Shown: in pieces, positions 17,006 through 29,016 of the stretch
Numbering within the stretch: position 1 is the first letter of the stretch
Layout of the letters: each line of letters begins with the position of its first letter
Assembly (NCBI GenBank): GCA_017937405.1
Contig: JAGBDS010000039.1
Location: forward strand, 1-41,765
Direction: 5' to 3'
From: Oscillibacter sp.
GTDB taxonomy: Bacteria > Bacillota > Clostridia > Oscillospirales > Oscillospiraceae
Length of the DNA: 41,765 nucleotides
Made by a program: the position numbers and the translations under genes
The notes under the pieces: model-generated
What the model was told of the DNA's origin: nothing
Database searches by the model: none
The model's input: the letters and a program-made list of their open reading frames with translations, nothing else

Positions 17006-17763
17006 CCCGTCAGCTTCCTTTCTAATGTTTTGATGATTTTTTCAGAGGTGATGCCGATGATGCCGATCAGAATGATGTACAGCAGCATGGGAGCCACTTC
17101 AAAGCTGTTGCTGAAAGAGCGGATACGCATACCCATACCGGCGGAGGCGCCGGTGGACTCGGCGGCGATCAGAGTGGTCAGTGCCACGGAGACGCCCAGG
17201 CGGACGGCGGTGAGGATGAAGGGGGTGGTGGCGGGGAACACGACCTTGACAAACAGGTCCTTGTCCTTGGCACCCAGCACCCGGGCCGCCTTCAGCAGCG
17301 TCTCATCCACATTGCGGACGCCCTGATAGATAGTAACGGTCATGATAAGGAAGGTAGCCAACCAGATGACGATGATCTGAGGCTTACGGCCAACGCCCAC
17401 GGCAATGACCACCAGGGGCACATAGGCCAGAGGGGGAATGTTGCGGATGAACTGGATCCAGGGCTCCAGAATGTTGCGGACCGGCAGGTACCAGGCCATC
17501 AGGAAGGCCACGGGGACCGCCGTCACAAAGCCCAAAGCGAAGCCGGAGAGCACGGAGATCATACTGCTGAGGAAGTCCTCCGCCAGAATGCCTCTGGAAA
17601 TGACGGTGCCCAGCGCCTCCAGAATGGCGGGCAGGAAGGGGAAGCTGCGGGCGGTCTTCTCATTGACGGACAGGAAGAACCACAGCAGCATGGCCGCCAG
17701 GAAGGAGATGATGAGCCATCCCCAGGCCGGTATTTGGATTTTGCTCTTCTTTTTGTCGTCCAT
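16981..17763 (-). CDS. ABC transporter permease, SsuC/TauC-like
   Basis: A 260-residue inner-membrane permease with about six transmembrane helices, including one near residues 15-32. The EAA loop, which contacts the ATPase, is VDETLLKAARVLGAKDKDLFVKVVFPATTPFI, followed by ESTGASAGMGMRIRSFSNSF, both characteristic of the SsuC/TauC family. An in-frame ATG at 17769 exists, but the GGGAG ribosome site would be only 2 bases from it; ATG 17763 has the better 8-base spacing. It lies 15 bp downstream of the sulfatase gene, so the four genes form one operon. Confidence 0.92.
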   Translation of the reverse strand: MDDKKKSKIQIPAWGWLIISFLAAMLLWFFLSVNEKTARSFPFLPAILEALGTVISRGILAEDFLSSMISVLSGFALGFVTAVPVAFLMAWYLPVRNILEPWIQFIRNIPPLAYVPLVVIAVGVGRKPQIIVIWLATFLIMTVTIYQGVRNVDETLLKAARVLGAKDKDLFVKVVFPATTPFILTAVRLGVSVALTTLIAAESTGASAGMGMRIRSFSNSFEVAPMLLYIILIGIIGITSEKIIKTLERKLTGWQEKREI

Positions 17764-17778
17764 TTTCATCTCTCCCGT

Positions 17779-19230
17779 TTAATAGAATTCCTTGATCCGG
17801 TGGAACCAAGTGCCTGCGGGGTCTTTCAGCTCCTTCATATACTTGGACATGATGTCCAGATATTTTTTCTTGACGTCGGCGTAAGCCGGGTCATAGCAGA
17901 CATTATGGAGCTGGTATGGGTCCTTCTTCAAGTCATACAGCTCGCCCCGTTCGCTCTCATTAAAGGTAAGCTGATAGTCGTGGTCCCGGACCATCCGCTG
18001 GCGGCCCACATAGAAGTGGCTGTGGAACTCGCCGTAGACCTCCGAGCGGCCGTTGCTCTCCTGCTCACCCATCATCAGGGGCAGGATGCTCTCGCCGTCC
18101 ACCGGCTGGGGGGGCTTGACGCCGGCCACATCCAGAATGGTGGGCATCACCTCATGGAGGTAAACGAAGCTGTCGTTGTCCTTCGTGCCCGCGCCCTTGA
18201 CCACCATGGGGATGTGGTAGATCTCATCGAAGGTGAAAGCGCCCTTTTCAATGAGCTTGTGAGCGCCCAGGCAGTCGCCGTGGTCGGCGCTGTAAATAAT
18301 GATGGTATCGTCGTACAGCCCCTCGGCTTTCAGCTTGTCCACGATCATGCCCACCATGTCGTCGATCATGGTGCAGTGGCCGTAGTACCGGGCCGCGATC
18401 TCCTGGAAGCCCTTCCAGCCATAGTTGCCAAGGCCCCACATCTTCTCACTGAGATAGTAGCCGTATGGCTTATCCAGCAGGTCGTCGCAGTAGCTGGGGT
18501 GCTCGGGAATGTCGTCGGGGTTGTACATGGAGTAATAGGGTTCGGGGACGATGCTGGGGCTGTGGGGGCCCCAGAAGTTGGCCCAGATGAAGAAGGGCTT
18601 GTCCTGGTCCTTGGCCTTGTCGATGAGGCGGTTGGTCTCGTGGGCCACGAAGTATTCGATGGTGCTCTCCACCGGGCCCTCATGCTTGCAGAACATCTCC
18701 TGTATCTGGAGGGCGGGGTTGTCGCCCAGGAAGCCGTGGGAGACGTCCACATTGTCGAAGCCGTTCTCTTTCAGGTATTCCTCGTAGTAGTTTGGCTCGT
18801 TATCAGGCGGCTGGTCGAAGATCAGGCTCTTGAACACCCGGCTGCCGGGGAAGCCATAGCCCATGAAGGGCTTGCCGTCGTCAAAGCCGCATTCCTCCGG
18901 CTCCTTGTTGGGGGTCACATGCCACTTTCCCGCGTAGCCGCAGTAGTAGCCCGCGTCATGCATACAATCGCCCAGCAGAGGAGTTCCCTCTTTGATGTTG
19001 GTGAAGTTATCGATGACGCCGTGCTTATGGGGATACAATCCCGTCATCACGCTGGCACGGGCCGGAGCGCAGATCGCCGAGGGTGTATAAGCGTTGGTGA
19101 ACTTCATACCTTCCGCCGCCAGCTGGTCGATATGGGGCGTTTTACAGATAGAGTTCATCCCATAGGCGCTCACCGTGTCCAGCCGCTGCTGATCTGAAAG
19201 GATCAGCAGTACGTTTTTTCGTTTTGCCAT
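17779..19230 (-). CDS. Cytoplasmic type I (formylglycine) sulfatase
   Basis: A 483-residue arylsulfatase-family hydrolase that cleaves sulfate esters. The metal-binding start NVLLILSDQQRLDTVSAYG and the activation motif CAPARASVMTG are intact: Cys54 in C-x-P-x-R is the residue converted to formylglycine. Later active-site segments include GYAGKWHVTP and IIYSADHGDCLGAHKL. There is no signal peptide, so it acts inside the cell on an imported substrate, consistent with the ABC importer encoded immediately downstream. A divergent radical-SAM maturase gene supplies the modification. Choline-sulfatase-like and glycan-sulfatase-like members share this layout; the sulfate ester cannot be named. A phosphonate monoester hydrolase is an alternative within the superfamily. 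Confidence 0.9.
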   Translation of the reverse strand: MAKRKNVLLILSDQQRLDTVSAYGMNSICKTPHIDQLAAEGMKFTNAYTPSAICAPARASVMTGLYPHKHGVIDNFTNIKEGTPLLGDCMHDAGYYCGYAGKWHVTPNKEPEECGFDDGKPFMGYGFPGSRVFKSLIFDQPPDNEPNYYEEYLKENGFDNVDVSHGFLGDNPALQIQEMFCKHEGPVESTIEYFVAHETNRLIDKAKDQDKPFFIWANFWGPHSPSIVPEPYYSMYNPDDIPEHPSYCDDLLDKPYGYYLSEKMWGLGNYGWKGFQEIAARYYGHCTMIDDMVGMIVDKLKAEGLYDDTIIIYSADHGDCLGAHKLIEKGAFTFDEIYHIPMVVKGAGTKDNDSFVYLHEVMPTILDVAGVKPPQPVDGESILPLMMGEQESNGRSEVYGEFHSHFYVGRQRMVRDHDYQLTFNESERGELYDLKKDPYQLHNVCYDPAYADVKKKYLDIMSKYMKELKDPAGTWFHRIKEFY

Positions 19231-19296
19231 GGTCTCTCTCCCTTTCTTGCCGCTTGAAAGCGCTGGGCGTCGTTCAAAACAGCAAAATATTTCTTG

Positions 19297-19328
19297 ATTA
19301 TATTAACATTTATTGAACAATATGTCAA
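19297..19328 (-). promoter_or_regulatory. Promoter of the sulfatase-ABC operon
   Basis: On the minus strand TTGACA (complement at 19323-19328) is followed after 17 bases by TAATAT, or after 20 bases by a perfect TATAAT. The exact -10 is uncertain. It lies about 70-95 bp before the sulfatase start. Confidence 0.6.
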
Positions 19329-19479
19329 ATTCCCTTCCTGTTGCGTAATTGAGCGAAAAAACTTTCCAGAATGACGTAAACCCTGTTCTTTTCCGGGTTA
19401 TTCTTCATTTTTTAAAAAGCTTCATCCTCATATTACCATTTAAAAAAAGACATTTCGCCGTGAAGAACGGCGTATTTTG

Positions 19480-19493
19480 TGGAAGCGCTTCCA
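19480..19493. promoter_or_regulatory. LacI-type palindrome between sulfatase and maturase genes
   Basis: TGGAAGCGCTTCCA is a perfect 14-bp palindrome with the central CG typical of LacI/CcpA-family operators. It resembles a catabolite-responsive element but departs from the usual cre consensus at position 3. A related half-site (TTGAAAGCGCT) lies near 19252. It is placed so that it could control both divergent promoters. Confidence 0.6.
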
Positions 19494-19564
19494 AATTCAG
19501 CTAATTTTCTCCTGTACCGTATGCCGGGAGACATCACCCCTTCCGGCTTCTGCCGGGCAAGGGA

Positions 19565-19593
19565 TTGTCATTCCCCTCAAAATGATTTAAAAT
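19565..19593 (+). promoter_or_regulatory. Promoter of the anaerobic sulfatase maturase gene
   Basis: TTGTCA at 19565-19570, 17-base spacer, TAAAAT at 19588-19593, about 50 bp before the start codon. Confidence 0.7.
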
Positions 19594-19643
19594 GAGGTCA
19601 TCTCAAACGGGCCGCCGGGACGCGGTTCAGACAGGAGATTCGG

Positions 19644-20774
19644 ATGCCTCCCTTGAGCTTACTCATCAAACCTGCCTCCGGCAGCTGCAACCTGCGGTGC
19701 AGATACTGCTTTTATACGGATGAAGCGGAAAAGCGGTCATTCCCCTCTTTTGGGCGGATGACGCCCCAGACCATGCGCGTCATCGTGGACAAGGCTCTGG
19801 CGTATGCCGACAGGGAATGTACCTTCGCCTTTCAGGGAGGGGAGCCCACTCTGGTGGGCGTGGACTTTTTCCGCCAGCTGTCCGCTTACATCGCCTCCCA
19901 CCCCAATCCGAAAAGGGTACGGGTGGGGTACGCCTTCCAGACCAACGGGACACTGCTGGATGAGGACTGGGCCCAGTGGTTCGCGGAAAATCATGTTCTG
20001 GTGGGCGTCTCCCTGGACGGCACCAAGGACATCCACGACCGCTACCGGGTGGACGCAGAGGGACACGGCACCTTCCAGCGGGTCATGGCGTCCATCCGCC
20101 TGCTGGAACGGTATCAGGTGGACTACAACATTCTTACCGTCGTTACATCATCAACAGCCCGCAGCGGCCAGAAGGTCTACAACTTCTTCAAAAAGAACGG
20201 TCTTTCCTACCAACAGTATATCGAATGTCTGGACCCCATCGGGGAACCTCCGGGCGGACACGAATACTCCCTGACGCCGGAGCGGTACGGCACATTTTTG
20301 AAGAGCCTGTTCGACGCCTGGTATCTGGACATGAAGGCGGGACACTATGTCTACAACCGCTACTTTGAAAACCTGATGATGGCTATTTCCGGGCAGGGAA
20401 TGGAGAGCTGCAATCTGCGGGGCGTCTGCGCGCCCCAGTGGGTCATCGAGGCGGACGGCAGCGCCTATCCCTGCGACTTCTACGCCCTGGACCAGTGGCG
20501 GCTGGGCAATATTCTGACAGACAGCTTCCAGGCCATGGAGGAAAAGCGGCGGGCGCTGGGCTTTGTGGAGTGCTCGAAGCAGATCCCGGAGGATTGCAGG
20601 GCCTGCCGCTGCTATCCCCTGTGCCGCAATGGCTGCCGCCGGAACCGGGAGCCCGTCACAGCCGATTCCACCGGAAAAAATTATTTCTGCGGCGCCTATA
20701 AGGAATTTCTGGAATACGCCTATCCCCGCCTTGTGGAGGTCTACCGCCTGCTGCGGACGCGGGCGGGGCTTTGA
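19644..20774 (+). CDS. Anaerobic sulfatase-maturating enzyme (radical SAM/SPASM)
   Basis: A 376-residue radical SAM enzyme that oxidises the sulfatase active-site Cys or Ser to formylglycine without oxygen. The SAM cluster motif is CNLRCRYC (Cys15, 19, 22) followed by FY. FQGGEPTL (SAM-binding GGE) and TNGTLLDEDW follow. The C-terminal SPASM domain binds two more [4Fe-4S] clusters (Cys in SCNLRGVCAPQ, YPCDFYALD, ECSKQIPEDCRACRCYPLC, NGCRR and FCGAYKEF). Length and motifs match characterised anSME proteins. Its divergence from a C-x-P-x-R sulfatase gene makes the enzyme-substrate pairing very likely. AGGAG precedes the ATG. Confidence 0.94.
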   Translation: MPPLSLLIKPASGSCNLRCRYCFYTDEAEKRSFPSFGRMTPQTMRVIVDKALAYADRECTFAFQGGEPTLVGVDFFRQLSAYIASHPNPKRVRVGYAFQTNGTLLDEDWAQWFAENHVLVGVSLDGTKDIHDRYRVDAEGHGTFQRVMASIRLLERYQVDYNILTVVTSSTARSGQKVYNFFKKNGLSYQQYIECLDPIGEPPGGHEYSLTPERYGTFLKSLFDAWYLDMKAGHYVYNRYFENLMMAISGQGMESCNLRGVCAPQWVIEADGSAYPCDFYALDQWRLGNILTDSFQAMEEKRRALGFVECSKQIPEDCRACRCYPLCRNGCRRNREPVTADSTGKNYFCGAYKEFLEYAYPRLVEVYRLLRTRAGL

Positions 20775-20800
20775 CATGCACCGTTAATTTTCCGCAGTGG

Positions 20801-20829
20801 ATGACAAATCGGCCCCGCTGTGATATAGT
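20801..20829 (+). promoter_or_regulatory. Promoter of the ROK-like gene
   Basis: ATGACA at 20801-20806, 17-base spacer, TATAGT at 20824-20829. The start codon follows 66 bp later with AGGAGG at 20882-20887. Confidence 0.7.
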
Positions 20830-20895
20830 GGTAATTATGAGAAACCCATCCGGCTGGCTTATTGCCGGAAAACATCAACATAGGAGGATACCAAT

Positions 20896-22272
20896 ATGGA
20901 ACGTTTTGGGATTTCTGTTCAGGTGAAAAACACCCCTGTCCTGGACCCGGAGTTCATCCCCATGCTGAAATTCAACCGGGCTTTTCTGCAGGACGCGAAA
21001 AAGCCGGTCTCCATCGCCGTGGAGCGAGCGGACGGCCAAATCGCTACCACCCACACCTTTATTCACGGCACCTCCGAAATGGCTGACGCCGACCGCTACT
21101 ACATCGACCGCCTTGTGAAAACCGAGCTGTGGATGAAGGGCGGCTACAAGGTCTATGTGAACGATAAAGACATCTACGACTACCTCCGCAGCGTGTACTG
21201 CGAGGGCGGAGCGCGGGCCTTTGACTGGGAATTCATGGGCGACGTCTTTGAAAACCCCTTCGAGGTGGTTTACACCGAGGACATTCCCGAGACGCTGGAC
21301 AAGCCTGTCCCCATGGGCGGCCATCTGGAGGGCTGCCGCATCGGCTTTGACGCTGGCGGTTCTGACCGGAAGGTCTCCGCTGTCATCGACGGTGAAACGG
21401 TCTTCTCCGAGGAGGTCGTATGGCTGCCGAAGATCAATCCCGACCCTGAGTACCACTACGAGGGCATCGTCTCCGCTCTGAAGACCGCCGCCGCCCATAT
21501 GCCCCGGGTGGACGCCGTGGGCGTTTCCTCCGCCGGCATTTACATCAACAACCGCACCATGAAGGCCTCCCTCTTCCTGAAGGTCCCCAAGGACCTGTAT
21601 GAAGAGAAGGTGAAGGACATTTTCATCCGTGCCATCACCGATACCTTTGGTGATGTGCCCTATGCCGTCGCCAACGACGGCGACGTGTCCGCTCTGGCCG
21701 GTACCATGAGCCTGAATGACAACAACGTACTGGGCATCGCCATGGGCACCAGCGAGGCCGTTGGCTACGTGGATGAGAACGGCCAGATCACCGGCTGGCT
21801 CAACGAGCTGGCCTTCGTCCCCGTAGACGCTAACCCCGACGCCATGCTGGATGAATGGTCCGGTGACATTGGCTGCGGCGTGAAATACTTCTGTCAGGAC
21901 GGCGTGAACAAGCTGGCCCCCCGGGCCGGTATCGAGCTGGACGAGAGCCTGTCCCCCGCCGAAAAGCTGAAGGTCACCCAGAAGCTGATGGAGGAGGGCG
22001 ACGAGAGGGCCGCCAAGGTCTATGAGTCCATCGGCTGCTATCTGGGCCACACCTTGGCCTACTACTATGAGAAGTACGGCTTCCGCTACGTGCTGCTGCT
22101 GGGCCGCGTCATGAGCGGCAAGGGCGGCGACCTGCTGCTGGAGAAGTGCCAGCAGGTGCTGAACGACGAGTACCCCGAGGCTGCCGCCGGCTTCAAGCTG
22201 ACGCTGCCCGACGAGAAGTTCCGCCGGGTGGGCCAGTCCATGGCCGCTGCCAGCCTGCCCGAAATGGCCTGA
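20896..22272 (+). CDS. ROK/ASKHA-fold protein with a long N-terminal extension
   Basis: A 458-residue soluble protein. From about residue 147 it has an actin-like ATPase/sugar kinase fold: phosphate-1 motif GFDAGGSDRKVSAV, then VDAVGVSSAGIYINN, YAVANDGDVSALAG with the catalytic-type Asp, and GIAMGTSEAVGY for phosphate 2. Unlike typical ROK kinases (about 300 residues), it has some 145 extra N-terminal residues of unknown fold and no visible CxCGxxGC zinc motif, so a standard glucokinase or NagK assignment is not safe. It is monocistronic with its own promoter and terminator. It could phosphorylate a sugar released by the sulfatase, but no sugar genes adjoin it. ATG has AGGAGG upstream. Confidence 0.75.
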   Translation: MERFGISVQVKNTPVLDPEFIPMLKFNRAFLQDAKKPVSIAVERADGQIATTHTFIHGTSEMADADRYYIDRLVKTELWMKGGYKVYVNDKDIYDYLRSVYCEGGARAFDWEFMGDVFENPFEVVYTEDIPETLDKPVPMGGHLEGCRIGFDAGGSDRKVSAVIDGETVFSEEVVWLPKINPDPEYHYEGIVSALKTAAAHMPRVDAVGVSSAGIYINNRTMKASLFLKVPKDLYEEKVKDIFIRAITDTFGDVPYAVANDGDVSALAGTMSLNDNNVLGIAMGTSEAVGYVDENGQITGWLNELAFVPVDANPDAMLDEWSGDIGCGVKYFCQDGVNKLAPRAGIELDESLSPAEKLKVTQKLMEEGDERAAKVYESIGCYLGHTLAYYYEKYGFRYVLLLGRVMSGKGGDLLLEKCQQVLNDEYPEAAAGFKLTLPDEKFRRVGQSMAAASLPEMA

Positions 22273-22306
22273 TGGAAAAGTCAAGCCAATCATAAATGAA
22301 CATTGG

Positions 22307-22355
22307 AACGGTGCGGGAAGAACGGTAGATTCCGTTCTTCCCGCACCGTTTTGTG
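22307..22355 (+). terminator. Terminator of the ROK-like gene
   Basis: Perfect 19-bp stem (AACGGTGCGGGAAGAACGG at 22307-22325, complement at 22332-22350), 6-base loop, short T-run after it. Confidence 0.92.
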
Positions 22356-22370
22356 TTGTTCTGGCAAAGC

Positions 22371-22412
22371 ATAAAGGGACTCCCCCAACGTTTGTCGGGG
22401 GAGTCCCTTTAT
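22371..22412 (-). terminator. Terminator of the PFOR operon
   Basis: Perfect 16-bp stem ATAAAGGGACTCCCCC (22371-22386) with complement at 22397-22412, just past the PFOR stop codon on the minus strand. It is the only clear terminator for the whole LacI-to-PFOR unit. Confidence 0.88.
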
Positions 22413-22437
22413 CAGTTGCTTTTATTGGAGATTCAGA

Positions 22438-25986
<3,549 letters not shown>

Positions 25987-26020
25987 ATTCAGAGCACCTC
26001 TTTAGATAGATTCGTACCCG

Positions 26021-27184
26021 TTAGACGTAGTTGCACACCCGGGCGATGGCCATTTCGGTGAAGCCCAGGGATTCGGCCTTGGTCTGCTTGCCGCAGGCGG
26101 TCTCCACCACCATGTTCAGAAGGTCGCCGCCCAGCTCCTCCAGGGTCTTGGTGCCATAGATGAGGGGAGAGGCATCCAGGTCGATGTTGTCCTCCATCTT
26201 GGCGAAGGTCAGCTTGTTGCCGGTGATCTTAATGACGGGAGCGATGGGGTTGCCGGTGGGGGTACCCCGGCCGCTGGAGAAGACCACCACCTGGGCGCCG
26301 CCGGCCACCATGGCCGCCACGGAGGAGGGATCGTTGCCCGGGGTGTCCATGATGACCAGGCCCTGCTTGGCTTCCACCTGCTTGGCGTAGTCGTACACGG
26401 CGTTGACAGGGCTGTGGCCGCCCTTGTGGATGCAGCCCAGGGACTTCTCCTCCAGGGTGGTGATGCCGCCGGCCTTGTTGCCCGGAGAGGGGTTGCCCTC
26501 CCGGACCTCCTCGCCTACCAGCCGCAGGGCGGCCTCGTAGCGGTGGACGATCTCGAAGATGCGGTCATGGACCTCGGGGGTGGCGGCGCGGCGGGCCAGA
26601 ATGTGCTCGGCACCGATGAACTCCGTGGTCTCAGACAGGATGGAGGTGCCGCCGGCGGCCACGATACGGTCGCTCATCTCGCCGATGACAGGGTTGGCGG
26701 CCAGGCCGCTGGTGGGGTCGGAGCCGCCGCACTCGGTGCCCACGATGAGCTCGGAGATGGGGAACTCCTCCTTCTGGAGCAGGGAGGCCTCAGCCACCAT
26801 CTCCTTGGCGTAGCGGACAGCCATGTCCACGGCCTTCAGGGTGCCGCCGGCCTCCTGGATGATGACCTGCTTCAAAGGCTTGTTGGTCCGCTCCTGGATG
26901 GCCTTCACCACCAGGTCCATCTGGCAGTTCTCGCAGCCCAGGGACACCACCACGGTGCCGTAGACGTTGGGGTTGGCGGCGTAGCCCGCCATCACGTCCA
27001 TGGTCAGCTGCTGGTCGGAGGCCACCTGAGAGCAGCCCTGCTGGTTGTTGAAGGTGACGGAGCCCACCACCTGCTGGGCGATGATGCGGGTGGTATCGGA
27101 GGCGCAGACGCTGGCGGGCAGGATCAGCACATAGTTCCGGACGCCCACACGGCCGTCGGGACGCTTATAACCGTAAAAAGTCAT
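26021..27184 (-). CDS. UxaA/SuyB-type lyase, large subunit
   Basis: A 387-residue protein of the altronate dehydratase C-terminal (UxaA/GarD) family. It starts GYKRPDGRVGVRNYVLILPASVCASDT and contains NNQQGCSQVASD, VVSLGCENCQMDLV, GTECGGSDPTSGLAANPVIG and GGITTLEEKSLGCIHKGG, the conserved Cys/Gly segments of the family. Relatives include altronate and galactarate dehydratases and the sulfolactate sulfo-lyase subunit SuyB; all eliminate a group beta to a 2-hydroxy acid. The catalytic large subunit and the small SAF-domain subunit are encoded separately here, as in SuyAB. It lies 14 bp downstream of the SAF gene, with AAGGAGG before the ATG. Family call is firm; substrate (aldonate or 3-sulfolactate) is not settled. 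Confidence 0.88.
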   Translation of the reverse strand: MTFYGYKRPDGRVGVRNYVLILPASVCASDTTRIIAQQVVGSVTFNNQQGCSQVASDQQLTMDVMAGYAANPNVYGTVVVSLGCENCQMDLVVKAIQERTNKPLKQVIIQEAGGTLKAVDMAVRYAKEMVAEASLLQKEEFPISELIVGTECGGSDPTSGLAANPVIGEMSDRIVAAGGTSILSETTEFIGAEHILARRAATPEVHDRIFEIVHRYEAALRLVGEEVREGNPSPGNKAGGITTLEEKSLGCIHKGGHSPVNAVYDYAKQVEAKQGLVIMDTPGNDPSSVAAMVAGGAQVVVFSSGRGTPTGNPIAPVIKITGNKLTFAKMEDNIDLDASPLIYGTKTLEELGGDLLNMVVETACGKQTKAESLGFTEMAIARVCNYV

Positions 27185-27198
27185 ATCTCGTTTCCTCC

Positions 27199-27489
27199 TT
27201 ACTCTTTCGCTTCCAGGTCTTCCCGGTGGCCCTCCACGTTGTGGACGTGGACGTGCTCACCGGCCTTGATGTCGCTGGAGGCGATGCCGATATGCTCGCC
27301 GTACTTCACCACGGGCTCGCCCTTGGCGATGTCCCGGGTGGCCAGCTTGTGGTAGATGGTGATGTCCTCCAGGGCGGGCAGGCTGACTTCCTTGCCCTCG
27401 CAGACATAGACGGCAGCGTCGCCCTTGGCGATAGGCTCGATGGCGACGGCCACATTGTCTTTCGCGTCGATGATCATTGCATTGCGCAT
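27199..27489 (-). CDS. SAF-domain small subunit of UxaA/SuyA-type lyase
   Basis: A 96-residue SAF-domain protein matching the N-terminal part of altronate dehydratase and the separate small subunit SuyA. The hallmark KGEPVVKYGEHIG and IKAGEHVHVHNVEG segments are present, with the HVHVHN tail expected of the family. The ATG at 27489 is chosen because AAGGAGA lies 8 bases upstream; the frame continues upstream without a better start. It is 14 bp before the large-subunit gene, and the pair surely makes one enzyme. Split subunits are normal for SuyAB and also occur in other UxaA-family lyases, so the split does not decide the substrate. Confidence 0.88.
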   Translation of the reverse strand: MRNAMIIDAKDNVAVAIEPIAKGDAAVYVCEGKEVSLPALEDITIYHKLATRDIAKGEPVVKYGEHIGIASSDIKAGEHVHVHNVEGHREDLEAKE

Positions 27490-27547
27490 GGTTGATTTCT
27501 CCTTTTCCAGTCCGCAGACCATTTATTGTGAAAGAAACGCCTTACTT

Positions 27548-28918
27548 TTACATAGGGATGACCAGAGCGCCGATCAGAGCCAGCACGAAGATGCACACAG
27601 AGGAGATGAAGGAGCCCAGGGTGTAAGTCTTCAGACCGCCGGTGACAGTCAGGCCGGACATATTGGTGGCAACCCAGAAGCCGGAGTCGTTGACGTGACC
27701 GATAGAGTTGCCGCCGGACAGGCAGGCCAGGGCCAGCCACACGGGATGGCAACCGATGGCAGGAGCCACGGTGGCCATGATGGTCATGGAGGTCATGCCG
27801 GCCACGGTGCCGGAGCCCTGAGCCACACGGAAGATCATGCCGATCAGGTAGCACAGGAACATGGCGGGCACCACGGAGCTGGCGCCGGTGCTCAGCAGGG
27901 AGACGATGGAGTTTCCAATGCCGGTGGCGGCGATGACGGAGGAGAAGCTGCCGCCCGCGCCGGTGATCAGCAGCACCACGCCGGCGCTCTTCAGGGCCTC
28001 GCCGGCGGACTTCTCAAAGTTCTCGCGGCCGATGTACTTGATGCTGACGAGATAGGCGCCCAGGGTGCCCAGCAGCATGGCGATCACTTTCTCGCCCAGG
28101 AACTTGCAGATGACGGGGGATTCGTCGAACAGGGCGTTGCCCGCAGTGCCGGCCAGGATGCAGACGATGGGGATGATGATGGGCAGCAGGCTCATGGCCA
28201 GAGAGGGACGGGGACGGTTGGAGGCGGCGTCGCGCTTGGCGGACTCCAGCAGCTCGGTGACCACGTTGGAGCTGTGGTTCACGTCCTTTTCCTCGTTCCA
28301 GATGCCCTTGTCGTGGATCTTGATGAACACGAAGTCGCTAATCAGAACGGTGATGAGGCCCACCACCAGGCCGACGCCCATCATGATGCCCAGGTCAAAG
28401 CCGAAGATGTCGGCAGCAGCCAGGGGGTTGGGGGTGGGGGGCACCACGCAGTGAGCGGTGGTGGCGCCAATGGTCAGGCAGCCGGTGACGTAGCACATCT
28501 TCTTGTTGATCTTGGCGGCGATGGTGATGCCGATGGGGATCAGGATGACGAAGGTAACATCGAAGAACACGGGGATGGACAGTACAAAGCCAGCCAGGGA
28601 GATGGCCCACATGGCACGCTTCTCAGGAAATGCGGAGACGATCTTATCGGCGATGACGCTGGCGGCGCCGCTGTCATTGAGCAGCTGGCCCAGGATCACG
28701 CCGAAGCCAATGGGCAGGCCGATGCCGGTCATCATATTGCCGAAGCCGGAGGAGATGGTGGACACCGTGTCCATCACGCCCAGGCCGCCCATAGTGCCCA
28801 TGTACAGGCAGGCGATGACCATACCGATGGAGGCGTTGAGCTTCAGAACGATGATGCACACCAAAATGATGGCGATCGCGATCACCAGGTGCAGGATGAG
28901 CAGTGCGGGAGATACCAT
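27548..28918 (-). CDS. GntP family permease for gluconate-like acids
   Basis: A 456-residue membrane protein with about 12-14 hydrophobic helices, of the gluconate:H+ symporter family. Diagnostic segments are GLPIGFGVILGQLLNDSGAA, PVFFDVTFVILIPIG, VVPPTPNPLAAADIFG and the C-terminal SGGNSIGHVNDSGFWV. GntP proteins import aldonates and small hydroxy acids such as gluconate, glycerate or threonate. Its position between the LarA-like and lyase genes implies it brings in the 2-hydroxy acid processed by them. The start ATG 28918 is preceded by AAAGGAAA. There is no GntK-type kinase nearby, arguing against ordinary gluconate use. Confidence 0.92.
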   Translation of the reverse strand: MVSPALLILHLVIAIAIILVCIIVLKLNASIGMVIACLYMGTMGGLGVMDTVSTISSGFGNMMTGIGLPIGFGVILGQLLNDSGAASVIADKIVSAFPEKRAMWAISLAGFVLSIPVFFDVTFVILIPIGITIAAKINKKMCYVTGCLTIGATTAHCVVPPTPNPLAAADIFGFDLGIMMGVGLVVGLITVLISDFVFIKIHDKGIWNEEKDVNHSSNVVTELLESAKRDAASNRPRPSLAMSLLPIIIPIVCILAGTAGNALFDESPVICKFLGEKVIAMLLGTLGAYLVSIKYIGRENFEKSAGEALKSAGVVLLITGAGGSFSSVIAATGIGNSIVSLLSTGASSVVPAMFLCYLIGMIFRVAQGSGTVAGMTSMTIMATVAPAIGCHPVWLALACLSGGNSIGHVNDSGFWVATNMSGLTVTGGLKTYTLGSFISSVCIFVLALIGALVIPM

Positions 28919-29016
28919 AGTTTCTTTTTCCTTTCTCTTTTGCGCATGACCAGAAATTGCTGGGCCGCTGAATTATTAAAACACCGGGGAAATTGATGGC
29001 AGAATCCCGGATGTTC

